From Sporosarcina sp. NCCP-2222 (GTDB taxonomy: Bacteria; Bacillota; Bacilli; Bacillales_A; Planococcaceae), in assembly GCF_023168145.1 (NCBI RefSeq), contig NZ_BQYK01000008.1:7302-71301 (forward strand): DNA of 64,000 nt, given 5' to 3'. Shown here one piece after another: positions 25,379-33,431 of this stretch (positions are counted from its first letter, which is position 1; every line of letters starts with the position of its first letter). Below the pieces are notes generated by a model, which was not told the origin of the DNA, searched no databases, and worked only from the letters and a program-made list of their open reading frames with translations. Made by a program: the position numbers and the translations under genes.

Positions 25379-26611
25379 ATGTCTACTTTTAATGAAAAAC
25401 TGGCAAACTACGCTGACTTAGCGGTTCATGTAGGTGTCAATATCCAGCCCGATCAAACGTTATACATAAGCGCCTCGATCGAAACAGCAGAGTTCGTAAG
25501 ATTAGTAGTGGAAAAGGCATATGATGCCGGTGCTCGCCATGTGATCGTTGACTGGGCCGATGATAAGATAGCTCGGTTGCGGTACGAAAAAGCACCTGCT
25601 GATTCCTTCTCCGATTTTCCGGAATGGAAAGTATTAGAACGTGAAACGCTCGCGAAAAACGGTGCCGCTTTCATGAGCATTGTCTCCCAAAGTCCTGACC
25701 TTTTAAAAGGCATTGATCCATCCCGTATTGCGGATGCACAAAAGGCGGCTGGCCAAGCACTTAACAAATACCGTCAAATGATGCAGGCCGACAAATTCAG
25801 CTGGACTGTCATCGCGGCTCCTTCAAAGGATTGGGCGGCCAAAGTCTTCCCTGAACTTCCTGAAGACCAGCAGGTCGATGCGCTATGGGATGCCATCTTC
25901 AAAGCAGTCCGCGCGGATGTAGAAAATCCAGTAGAGGCTTGGGAGAAACACGATCAAACGCTCCATACGAAAGCAGATTATTTAAATGAAAAGAAATATA
26001 AGACGCTACATTACACAGCACCTAACACTGATTTAAAGATTGATCTTCCAGAAGGACATATTTGGTGCGGTGCAGGCAGTGTCAACGAACGAGGAAATAC
26101 TTTCATGGCCAACATGCCGACGGAAGAAGTCTTCACGGTTCCGCATAAGGATGGAATCAATGGTTATGTATCCAATACAAAACCATTAAGCTATGGCGGT
26201 AATATTATTGACGGATTCAAAGTGACTTTTAAGGATGGTAAAATTGTAGATGTGTCGGCAGAGCAAGGTGAAGATGTCTTAAAGCGCCTGGTCGATACAG
26301 ATGAAGGTGCTAAGAGCCTTGGAGAGGTTGCACTTGTTGCCCATAATTCGCCCATTTCGAATTCCGGATTACTCTTCTACAATACGCTGTTCGATGAAAA
26401 CGCTTCTAACCACTTGGCTATCGGAAGTGCTTATGCATTCTGTATTGAAGGCGGAAAGACGATGTCTACAGAAGAATTGCAGCAGCATGGACTGAACCAA
26501 AGCATTACACATGTCGACTTCATGATCGGCTCAGCGGAAATGGACATTGACGGCATTTTAGAAGACGGCACGACTGAACCAATCTTCCATAAAGGGAACT
26601 GGGCCTTCTAA
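25379..26611 (+). CDS. ampS: M29 family aminopeptidase AmpS
   Basis: This 410-residue cytosolic metallo-aminopeptidase of the M29 (thermophilic aminopeptidase T) family removes N-terminal residues from peptides. The metal site is formed by conserved residues around N-E-R-G-N-T-F-M-A-N-M-P-T-E-E-V-F near residue 240-255, H-K-D-G-I-N-G, and the C-terminal L-A-I-G-S-A-Y and H-V-D-F-M-I-G-S segments. The length equals B. subtilis AmpS. AAGGAG precedes the ATG. It is a single gene, divergent from motAB. Confidence 0.92.
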   Translation: MSTFNEKLANYADLAVHVGVNIQPDQTLYISASIETAEFVRLVVEKAYDAGARHVIVDWADDKIARLRYEKAPADSFSDFPEWKVLERETLAKNGAAFMSIVSQSPDLLKGIDPSRIADAQKAAGQALNKYRQMMQADKFSWTVIAAPSKDWAAKVFPELPEDQQVDALWDAIFKAVRADVENPVEAWEKHDQTLHTKADYLNEKKYKTLHYTAPNTDLKIDLPEGHIWCGAGSVNERGNTFMANMPTEEVFTVPHKDGINGYVSNTKPLSYGGNIIDGFKVTFKDGKIVDVSAEQGEDVLKRLVDTDEGAKSLGEVALVAHNSPISNSGLLFYNTLFDENASNHLAIGSAYAFCIEGGKTMSTEELQQHGLNQSITHVDFMIGSAEMDIDGILEDGTTEPIFHKGNWAF

Positions 26612-26640
26612 AATACGCCACAATTACTTGGAAACAACAC

Positions 26641-26669
26641 TTAATAAAAATGATCTTTTGTAGTATAAT
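26641..26669 (+). promoter_or_regulatory. Promoter of the 45-residue membrane protein gene
   Basis: TTAATA, a 17-base spacer and a perfect TATAAT lie 43 bases before the small gene at 26713. Confidence 0.65.
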
Positions 26670-26712
26670 AGGGGTTGCATGGAACTATCATTGATAGAGA
26701 GGGGTCTTGAAG

Positions 26713-26850
26713 ATGGGCTTAATGTTTACAACAGTCATCGGTTATATGGTCGTCCTCGGAATCGCTGCATACTTTACAATGCACTACCTTGGAAGGGCTC
26801 TTAATTCTTCAGATGCTGAGAAGATCGACCCGAAACCAGACGTGAAATAA
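26713..26850 (+). CDS. Small single-pass membrane protein, 45 residues
   Basis: This 45-codon gene has its own promoter, a GAGAGGGG ribosome site, and a terminator immediately after its stop codon, so it is very likely expressed. The peptide has one hydrophobic helix (T-T-V-I-G-Y-M-V-V-L-G-I-A-A-Y-F) followed by a charged tail (S-S-D-A-E-K-I-D-P-K-P-D-V-K). I do not recognise the family and cannot give a function. It lies between ampS and the carbonic anhydrase gene. Confidence 0.7.
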   Translation: MGLMFTTVIGYMVVLGIAAYFTMHYLGRALNSSDAEKIDPKPDVK

Positions 26851-26882
26851 GAGTTGCCAATAGGCGACTCTTTTATTTTATA
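26849..26882 (+). terminator. Terminator after the small membrane protein gene
   Basis: AAGAGTTGCC and GGCGACTCTT form a 10-bp stem (one G-T pair) with an AATA loop, followed by TTATTTTAT. Confidence 0.85.
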
Positions 26883-26916
26883 AAAAACTTTTTTTCCGAA
26901 GAACGGAGGCTATTTT

Positions 26917-27492
26917 ATGACCATTTTATCCGAAATTCTAGATTTTAACAGAGAGTTTGTTAACGAGAAACAATACGAGCAATACGAGACTACAAAGTTT
27001 CCTGACAAACGAATTGTAATCTTAACATGCATGGATACCCGATTGACAGAACTTCTGCCGAAAGCGATGAACTTGAAAAATGGTGATGCAAAAATCATCA
27101 AAAGTGCCGGTGCGGTCGTCACCCACCCATTTGGGGGCATCATGAGAAGTATTCTGGTTGCCGTCTACGAATTAGGTGCGGATGAAGTATATATCATTGG
27201 TCACCATGATTGCGGCATGAGCTCCATCGATACAGACTCCATTGTCTCTAAAATGGTTAATCGGGGTGTGGATGAAAGCCTGTTCTCCACGTTGAAATAT
27301 TCCGGAATCAATATGAAGGAATGGCTCCGTGGCTTCAGCGATGTGACTGAAAGTGTAAAACGAAGTGTAGACGTTGTTCGTAATCATCCACTGATGGATA
27401 AGAGTGTGCCTGTTCACGGTCTTGTTGCTCATCCTGACACGGGTCTTCTTGATATGATCGTTGACGGATACGAAGCTGCCGCCAAACAATGA
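26917..27492 (+). CDS. Beta-class carbonic anhydrase
   Basis: This 191-residue zinc enzyme interconverts carbon dioxide and bicarbonate. Family hallmarks are the zinc ligand and catalytic dyad C-M-D-T-R (about residue 38), G-A-V-V-T, and the second zinc site H-H-D-C-G-M (about residue 98-102). It resembles the YtiB/YvdA proteins of Bacillus. GGAGGCTATTTT precedes the ATG. It is a single gene ending in a bidirectional terminator. Confidence 0.92.
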   Translation: MTILSEILDFNREFVNEKQYEQYETTKFPDKRIVILTCMDTRLTELLPKAMNLKNGDAKIIKSAGAVVTHPFGGIMRSILVAVYELGADEVYIIGHHDCGMSSIDTDSIVSKMVNRGVDESLFSTLKYSGINMKEWLRGFSDVTESVKRSVDVVRNHPLMDKSVPVHGLVAHPDTGLLDMIVDGYEAAAKQ

Positions 27493-27509
27493 CACAATAT
27501 TTCCCGGGA

Positions 27510-27551
27510 AATGAAAAAGTCGATTCCTTTATTACAGGAATCGACTTTTCA
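27510..27551. terminator. Bidirectional terminator after carbonic anhydrase
   Basis: AAAAAGTCGATTCCT and AGGAATCGACTTTT form a 14-bp stem with a short loop; A and T runs flank both sides. Confidence 0.9.
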
Positions 27552-27588
27552 TTTTCGAAAGGATTTTCCGCAATGCGGCCTTGCCCTT

Positions 27589-28134
27589 TCAATATTCATC
27601 TTCCAGCATAGCGTACATGTAATGGTCTTCCCAAACACCATTAATGTACAGCAGCTTGCGCATTAAACCTTCTCTTGTATATCCCGCATTTTCCAATACT
27701 CTGACCGATCCGGAGTTACGGGGAGAAACGAAAGCTTCCACACGATGAAGGGAAACCGTTTCAAAAGCGAACTTTGTCACGATCTTGACCGCTTCAGTGG
27801 CCAATCCCCTTCCCGTCTCCCTTTCATCAATCGAGTACCCTACAAAACCGCTTGAAAAAGGCAATCTTTTTATACTATAAAGGGATATATGACCGATAAG
27901 CCGGCTCGTATCCGAGTCGAATATACCGAAATTGTATTCCCGACGATCCCTCATCTGATAGAGAGATTCCCGAATCTTGTCACGCTGAACAGATACCGTG
28001 TAGTAACTCTTATCATGACGCGGTTCGAACACTGTCCAGTATTCTTTGTTTGCAATGAGCAACTCGGTAAAAATACTCGCATCCTCTTCCGTTAATATCC
28101 GTAAATAACATGTTTGCCCTTCAAGCAGTATCAA
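27589..28134 (-). CDS. GNAT acetyltransferase, RimJ/RimL type
   Basis: This 181-residue protein of the GNAT superfamily resembles the ribosomal-protein-alanine N-acetyltransferases (YjcK-like). Visible are the N-terminal C-Y-L-R-I-L-T-E-E-D, the acetyl-CoA loop region E-T-G-R-G-L-A-T-E-A-V near residue 110, H-R-V-E-A-F-V-S-P-R-N-x-G-S-V-R-V-L-E-N-A-G-Y, and the C-terminal G-V-W-E-D-H-Y-M-Y-A-M-L. The start is a TTG after AAAGGTG. It is separated by only 7 bases from pepF upstream, so the two are co-transcribed. The acceptor substrate is unknown. Confidence 0.87.
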   Translation of the reverse strand: MILLEGQTCYLRILTEEDASIFTELLIANKEYWTVFEPRHDKSYYTVSVQRDKIRESLYQMRDRREYNFGIFDSDTSRLIGHISLYSIKRLPFSSGFVGYSIDERETGRGLATEAVKIVTKFAFETVSLHRVEAFVSPRNSGSVRVLENAGYTREGLMRKLLYINGVWEDHYMYAMLEDEY

Positions 28135-28141
28135 TGACTAT

Positions 28142-29950
28142 TCACCTTTCCTTGGCAGTTAGATTTAAAAACTCCTCCACATCATTCACGCACAGCGTTA
28201 CGCCCTTCGCCCAGAATTCCTGCTTTGTAATATCCTCGCCAAGGTGTTTCATTGCAAGATCCTCAACCGACATGACCGCTGTGTCACGCAACAATGCAAT
28301 ATACTTCTGTTCGAATCCTTCCCCTTCTGCCAACGCTTTAGCATAGATGCTCAACGAGAACAGATAGCCAAATGTGTAAGGGAAGTTGTAGAACGGCGTT
28401 CCTGTAATATAGAAATGGAGCTTAGATGCCCAGAAGTGAGGATGCGTCGAGCTTAGTGCACCGCCATATGCTTCCTCCTGCGCCTCTGACATTAATTGGT
28501 TTAATCGGGAAGCAGGTACGACGCCAGCCTTCCGCTCCTCATAAAATCGAGTTTCGAATAGGAAACGAGCATGGATATTCATGAAAAATGCGACACTGCG
28601 CTGGATTTTATCCTCGAGCAATGCGATCTTTTCTTCTGTACTTTCTGCAGCCTTCACTGATGCATCGGCCACAATCATCTCAGCGAATGTAGACGCAGTT
28701 TCGGCAACGCCCATCGCATATTGGCGATTCAGAGGATGGACCGGACGAAGTGCGTACGAATGGAACGCATGCCCCAGTTCATGTGCAAGTGTCGCTACAT
28801 TCGACATGGAGCCGCTGTACGTCATGAAAATCCGGGATTGCTCAGAAATCGGCATACCTGTACAGAAACCGCCAGGACGTTTATTCGGACGATCTTCTGC
28901 TTCAATCCAACTATCTTCGAATGCTTTGCGTGCAAAAGCTTCCAGCTCCGGACCAAATGCGCCAAAATGCTTTAGTATAAATTCCGCACCTTCCTGGTAC
29001 TCCATTTTCTTTGTAGAAGAAGTGACCGGTGCATCTAAGTCAAACCAGTCCATTTTGTCCGTTCCAAGCAACTCAGCTTTTCGGTTTAAATAATCCACGA
29101 ACGGTCCTTTATTCGCACTGATGGCACCCCACATAGCATCGAGTGTATCCTGACTCATGCGGTTACGCATCAAAGGTTCCATCAAGACAGAATCCCATCC
29201 CCGCTTTTTATACGTGGCAAGACGGAAGCCTGCTAAATGATTCAACGTCGTTGCAAAGAAGTCCTCTTTTTCTGTCCAAATATCCTCTAATGCTTCAAAT
29301 GAAGTCTTCCGGACAGCACGCTCCTCATGAGAGCTTAAATTGTTAGCTTGTCCAACTGAAAGGATCTTCTCTTCACCATCCACCGTCAGCTTCACCTTAA
29401 TATCACCAATTAATTGGTTGTAAAACTGGCCCCATCCATGGTATCCGTCCACGCTCAAAGCTGTAATAAGACTTTCCTCTTCTTGAGACAGCTTCATCTT
29501 CACTTCTTCTCTCCATTCACTGAGGATGAATGTGAAGTCTTTCAATTGGTCTGTCTGCAGCAATTGCTCCCATACGTCATTTTCCGTCTGAGCTAGCTTT
29601 TGTTGCAGCCCAAGATCTGCTGTTGCAAAACGTGCACTTAAAGACATGGTTTCTGCCTGCAGGACAAGCGCTTTCTTATCTGTCGTGTCAGCTGCGAGGA
29701 AGCATCCGATAACAGCTCCCGCTTGTCTCAAATGCAACGTGGTGTCTTTAACCTCTTCAAGCAGTTGAAGTACCCGATCAGCATCATCTTTTGAAGTCGG
29801 TGTCTCGAAAGCCTCAATGCTTTTTTCCAATACACTTATTTTATTCGATGCTTCGTCTAAATGCGAGCGAAGTTCTTCCGACTCGCTGCCCCCTTTGAAA
29901 AACACATCCAAATCCCATACTTGAGAATATGCTAATTTAGTCAACGTCAT
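28142..29950 (-). CDS. pepF: Oligoendopeptidase F (M3 family)
   Basis: This zinc metallopeptidase cleaves oligopeptides in the cytosol. The active site H-E-L-G-H (with A-F-H-S-Y following) lies near residue 390, and the third zinc ligand Glu is in the M-G-V-A-E-T-A-S-T-F-A-E segment. The N-terminal helical lobe starts Q-V-W-D-L-D. At about 602 residues it fits the family. Start choice is uncertain: ATG at 29950 is only 2 bases after GGGGG, TTG at 29944 is 8 bases after it, and another TTG at 29959 lies upstream. It may work with the Dpp transporter and AmpS in peptide use, though they are not linked. Confidence 0.92.
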   Translation of the reverse strand: MTLTKLAYSQVWDLDVFFKGGSESEELRSHLDEASNKISVLEKSIEAFETPTSKDDADRVLQLLEEVKDTTLHLRQAGAVIGCFLAADTTDKKALVLQAETMSLSARFATADLGLQQKLAQTENDVWEQLLQTDQLKDFTFILSEWREEVKMKLSQEEESLITALSVDGYHGWGQFYNQLIGDIKVKLTVDGEEKILSVGQANNLSSHEERAVRKTSFEALEDIWTEKEDFFATTLNHLAGFRLATYKKRGWDSVLMEPLMRNRMSQDTLDAMWGAISANKGPFVDYLNRKAELLGTDKMDWFDLDAPVTSSTKKMEYQEGAEFILKHFGAFGPELEAFARKAFEDSWIEAEDRPNKRPGGFCTGMPISEQSRIFMTYSGSMSNVATLAHELGHAFHSYALRPVHPLNRQYAMGVAETASTFAEMIVADASVKAAESTEEKIALLEDKIQRSVAFFMNIHARFLFETRFYEERKAGVVPASRLNQLMSEAQEEAYGGALSSTHPHFWASKLHFYITGTPFYNFPYTFGYLFSLSIYAKALAEGEGFEQKYIALLRDTAVMSVEDLAMKHLGEDITKQEFWAKGVTLCVNDVEEFLNLTAKER

Positions 29951-30105
29951 TTCCCCCAAATCATTTAGTTATTTTTTCAACAATTCCGGTTATATTATAC
30001 CATGAATATTCGGGAATCGAAATAAATGATTTGTTAAGGAATTTTCATACTTTCACGAGCACTTCTGCTCATTCCTCTGTATACTTAAGGATAGGAGGAT
30101 TACGT

Positions 30106-30819
30106 ATGGCAAAATCAATTACAATGGCGCTTTCCCTGCTTGCACTCATCCTGTTAACTATTATCGGGAATTTCGTCTCCATCAATGGCAGTACGACAAC
30201 TGAAATTACCAATCGGATCCCCGTTCTTTTTATTCCGGCTAACTATGTCTTCATCATATGGGGCGTCATTTACGGGCTTCTCTTTTACTGGATCTTCAAA
30301 GGGACTTCCGATAAACGTTTGAAAGTAAGAAGAACTGTGCTTTTCACATCCGCATGTGCTTCTCAAATTGCTTGGATCCTATTTTGGCATTTTGAACTTT
30401 TTAGCTGGGCGCTCCTAGCCAAAAGCATGCTGGTGGTCCTGTTATTGCTCCTTTACTTCACTTATCCGAAACGGGAGAATACAATAACCGGCCGCATTCC
30501 GATTGCCGCTTTCCTTGCCTGGGCTTCATTCGGGTGGATTACCAACCTTAGTTATTTGCTAATGCTTCATGAATGGAGTGGTTGGGGATTGAGTGACCCC
30601 CTTTGGACGGTCATTTACATGACGGTGGCAACAGCTGGCGCTTTACATTTTATGTACCACCACAGAGATTATGTATGTAATCTTATCTTCATTTGGAGTT
30701 TCATCGGAATTGCTCTGAAAAATGGAACGGAGGAATTGTTCGTTTCAGCAGCTGCTATTTTCCTGACGGCCGTGCTGGCAGCAAGTTTCCTGTTTGTCAG
30801 AGAGATGAAAAGGGAATAA
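30106..30819 (+). CDS. TspO/MBR-like tryptophan-rich membrane protein
   Basis: This 237-residue membrane protein has about seven hydrophobic segments and many Trp residues. P-A-N-Y-V-F-I-I-W-G-V-I-Y near residue 45 resembles the P-x-x-V-F-x-x-W-x-x-I-Y signature of TspO/MBR-type proteins, and a second W-T-V-I-Y motif follows near residue 172. It is longer than classical TspO (about 160 residues), so it belongs to an extended branch. The ligand is unknown; porphyrins or sterol-like molecules bind other family members. The ATG follows ATAGGAGGATT. A shared terminator separates it from thiT. Confidence 0.72.
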   Translation: MAKSITMALSLLALILLTIIGNFVSINGSTTTEITNRIPVLFIPANYVFIIWGVIYGLLFYWIFKGTSDKRLKVRRTVLFTSACASQIAWILFWHFELFSWALLAKSMLVVLLLLLYFTYPKRENTITGRIPIAAFLAWASFGWITNLSYLLMLHEWSGWGLSDPLWTVIYMTVATAGALHFMYHHRDYVCNLIFIWSFIGIALKNGTEELFVSAAAIFLTAVLAASFLFVREMKRE

Positions 30820-30857
30820 AAATGCCACTCTTCCTTTACAGAAGAGAGGCATTTTTT
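30818..30857. terminator. Bidirectional terminator between tspO-like gene and thiT
   Basis: AAATGCC-A-CTCTTC and GAAGAG-A-GGCATTT pair with one mismatch around CTTTACA, with A and T runs on either side. Confidence 0.88.
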
Positions 30858-31415
30858 CTATGTTCGCTGTATGAGGCGCGGTGCAGTTGTGAACAATAAT
30901 ACAGCAACAATCGCACAGATGATAATAGATGGAATCATATAGGATCCATTATAAACAAGTGAATATAACCAGACGGGCTGATCACCGGCGTACTCAGCAA
31001 AGAATATCATTCCACCAATAAAATGGATAACATAGCGCAATAAGCCACCAATCACAGTTCCAACAATGATGGCCGAAGCCATGGAGCGCTTATTGTCCGA
31101 AGCTTTCGCTTTCAGCAACCAGCTTAATGTGACAGCCGCCAGCCCAACTAGCGTATAGGCGACAAAATAATCCAAAGCGGCTTGATAAGCATTCAATACA
31201 TAGCCGCCAATGATGAGCTGCAACAGGCCAGACAGGAATCCAGTCAACAAGCCGCCAGCTAATCCCCAGCGAAATGCCATCAATATAATTGGCAGCATCG
31301 ATAAAGTAATTGATCCACCTTGGGGCAATTTAAAAAGTGTAATATTGTCTAAAACAAATGACAAAGCCCCTAAAATTGCTACTTCCAACAACAACTGTAG
31401 ACGTTTACGATCCAA
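30858..31415 (-). CDS. thiT: Thiamine transporter substrate-binding subunit ThiT
   Basis: ThiT (YuaJ) is the S-component that binds thiamine for an energy-coupling factor transporter; the EcfAA'T module is elsewhere. The protein has 185 residues and six helices. Conserved features are the long helix 1 with L-E-V-A-I-L-G-A-L-S-F, the P-Q-G-G-S-I-T-L-S-M-L-P-I segment, and F-R-W-G-L-A-G-G-L-L-T-G. The frame is open upstream, but AGGAGGAGAAG directs the TTG at 31415. A TPP riboswitch and terminator lie directly upstream, which strongly supports the assignment. Confidence 0.93.
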   Translation of the reverse strand: MDRKRLQLLLEVAILGALSFVLDNITLFKLPQGGSITLSMLPIILMAFRWGLAGGLLTGFLSGLLQLIIGGYVLNAYQAALDYFVAYTLVGLAAVTLSWLLKAKASDNKRSMASAIIVGTVIGGLLRYVIHFIGGMIFFAEYAGDQPVWLYSLVYNGSYMIPSIIICAIVAVLLFTTAPRLIQRT

Positions 31416-31456
31416 TCTACTTCTCCTCCTCCTAGTTTTGGAGGGATACGGGCAGA

Positions 31457-31492
31457 CAAAAAAAAGACATCCCGGATAGAACCGAGACATCT
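31457..31492 (-). terminator. Riboswitch-controlled terminator before thiT
   Basis: On the minus strand AGATGTCTCGG pairs with CCGGGATGTCT through wobble pairs (11 bp, 6-base loop) and is followed by TTTTTTTTG. It lies 19 bases after the TPP aptamer, forming the off-state of a transcriptional riboswitch. Confidence 0.82.
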
Positions 31493-31510
31493 GATTATGT
31501 CAGTTTCCAT

Positions 31511-31594
31511 CCACATCCCTACGCAAGTATGAACTTACAGGTTCGAAGGGTCAGGACAAAATGTCCACTCTCAGCCAAACGGCCCCCCTTGTGG
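31511..31594 (-). ncRNA. TPP riboswitch aptamer (THI box)
   Basis: The minus strand contains the conserved TPP-aptamer segments in order: a closing P1 stem (CCACA with TGTGG), GGCTGAGAGT, ACCCTTCGAACCTG, and TTGCGTAGGGA. These are the universally conserved parts that bind the pyrimidine and pyrophosphate of thiamine pyrophosphate. When bound, the downstream terminator should form and stop thiT transcription. Confidence 0.95.
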
Positions 31595-31618
31595 TCTTGT
31601 AATTCAATTGTCGATTTC

Positions 31619-31647
31619 ATTGTATATGATAAATGACTTATAAACAA
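31619..31647 (-). promoter_or_regulatory. Promoter of the TPP riboswitch-thiT transcript
   Basis: TTGTTT, a 17-base spacer and TACAAT lie on the minus strand 25 bases before the aptamer. Confidence 0.6.
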
Positions 31648-31701
31648 GATGATTAGAAGAAGCGTTTATTCTCTAAGTCTTCTGTTAACGGAGGTATTTC
31701 A

Positions 31702-32043
31702 ATGGATAATAATAAAATTCTTTCCGCTCTTTGTTACTTCAGTATTTTTTTCGCACCACTTCTACTGCCTGTCGTCGTCTACTTTATTTCAAACGAACGG
31801 GAAGTGAAAACACACGCCAAACGTTCATTGATCTCCCATTTGGCACCTGTTGTCGTCCTCATTGCGGGGTTCGTCATCTTATCTCTTTCACTCGTCTCCT
31901 TTGAGAACCGAATGAACAGCTTAATTACCGGCCAATTCGATTTCTGGAGCCTGGTTCCACTCCTCTTCATGGCTGTTTATGGCGTTCTGTCGCTCGTTAT
32001 CATCGTTTGGAATGTATACCAAGGGGTAAAGGTGCTGAGATAA
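31702..32043 (+). CDS. DUF4870-like small membrane protein
   Basis: This 113-residue protein has three hydrophobic segments: an N-terminal one with A-L-C-Y-F-S-I-F-F-A-P-L-L-L-P, one around residues 45-65, and a last one around 85-105. The start pattern (L-C-Y-F, then F-I-S-N-E-R-E-V-K-T-H-A-K-R-S-L) is typical of DUF4870 proteins, whose role is unknown. It has a GGAGGTATTTC site and is probably a single gene. It is divergent from thiT. Confidence 0.75.
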   Translation: MDNNKILSALCYFSIFFAPLLLPVVVYFISNEREVKTHAKRSLISHLAPVVVLIAGFVILSLSLVSFENRMNSLITGQFDFWSLVPLLFMAVYGVLSLVIIVWNVYQGVKVLR

Positions 32044-32083
32044 GACAGCCCTCTTTGCATACAATAAAAAAAGCATCATCGCT

Positions 32084-32110
32084 TTGCGAACTCCAATCGT
32101 ATGATATAGT
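32084..32110 (+). promoter_or_regulatory. Extended -10 promoter of map
   Basis: TGA-TATAGT forms an extended -10; TTGCGA lies 15 bases upstream. It ends 41 bases before the map ATG. Confidence 0.5.
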
Positions 32111-32127
32111 AGTGGATGGAAAAGTAA

Positions 32128-32898
<771 letters not shown>

Positions 32899-32902
32899 TG
32901 GG

Positions 32903-32937
32903 AAAAGACCGACCTTGTTCGGTCTTTTTCTTTTTTA
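32903..32937 (+). terminator. Terminator of map
   Basis: AAAAGACCGA and TCGGTCTTTT form a 10-bp stem with a CCTTGT loop, followed by a T-rich run. Confidence 0.92.
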
Positions 32938-32971
32938 TTGAAATCTACTGCTAATAGAGAAAGTGCTGGAT

Positions 32972-33344
32972 AACATACGGGTGGTTCGCGAGGATATACG
33001 AGCGGTTCGGAACCATATTCGAGCGGTCTTTTGAATAATCGAGAGGTATGGGAATTATACGAGCGGTTGTCCAACTTAATCGAGAGGTATGGAGTATATA
33101 TGAGCGGTTACCTCACATAATCGAGCGGATCGGAATTTCTCGAGATATCAGCTAGGGCCGCAGTCACTGAGTTTTTGCGATTGCAAAGAAACATACGAGC
33201 AGTTCGCGAGGATATACGAGTGGTTCGGAACCAGATACGAGCGGTCTTTTGAATAATCGAGCGGTCTGGGAATTATACGAGCGGTTGTCCAACTTAATCG
33301 AGAGGTATGGAGAATATACGAGCGGTTCCCTCACGTAATCGAGC
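32972..33344. repeat. Array of 20-21-bp units (core CGAGCGGT) in two 155-bp blocks
   Basis: Units of 20 or 21 bp carry the core (C/T)GAG(C/A)GGT every two helical turns, for example ATACGAGCGGTTCGG and AATCGAGAGGTATGG. Block 1 (32972-33126) and block 2 (33190-33344) are copies at a constant offset of 218 bp with no indels and about 90% identity. The 63 bp between them are unrelated. The region lies between convergent map and the helicase gene, each with its own terminator. I cannot assign it to a known family, and no frame encodes a plausible protein. Confidence 0.9.
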
Positions 33345-33392
33345 ACTTAACCAAATATACAAGCATTCCCCAAGCTAAAACGATCCACCCCA

Positions 33393-33421
33393 TCAAAAAA
33401 AGGAGACCCTCTCAGGTCTCC
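33393..33421 (-). terminator. Terminator of the DEAD-box helicase gene
   Basis: GGAGACC and GGTCTCC form a 7-bp stem, followed on the minus strand by TTTTTTTGATGG. Confidence 0.88.
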
Positions 33422-33431
33422 TGTTTCTTGC

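Noticed and set aside
28581..29093. 170-codon plus-strand frame
   Set aside because: It is antisense to the pepF coding region, which has conserved motifs on the other strand.
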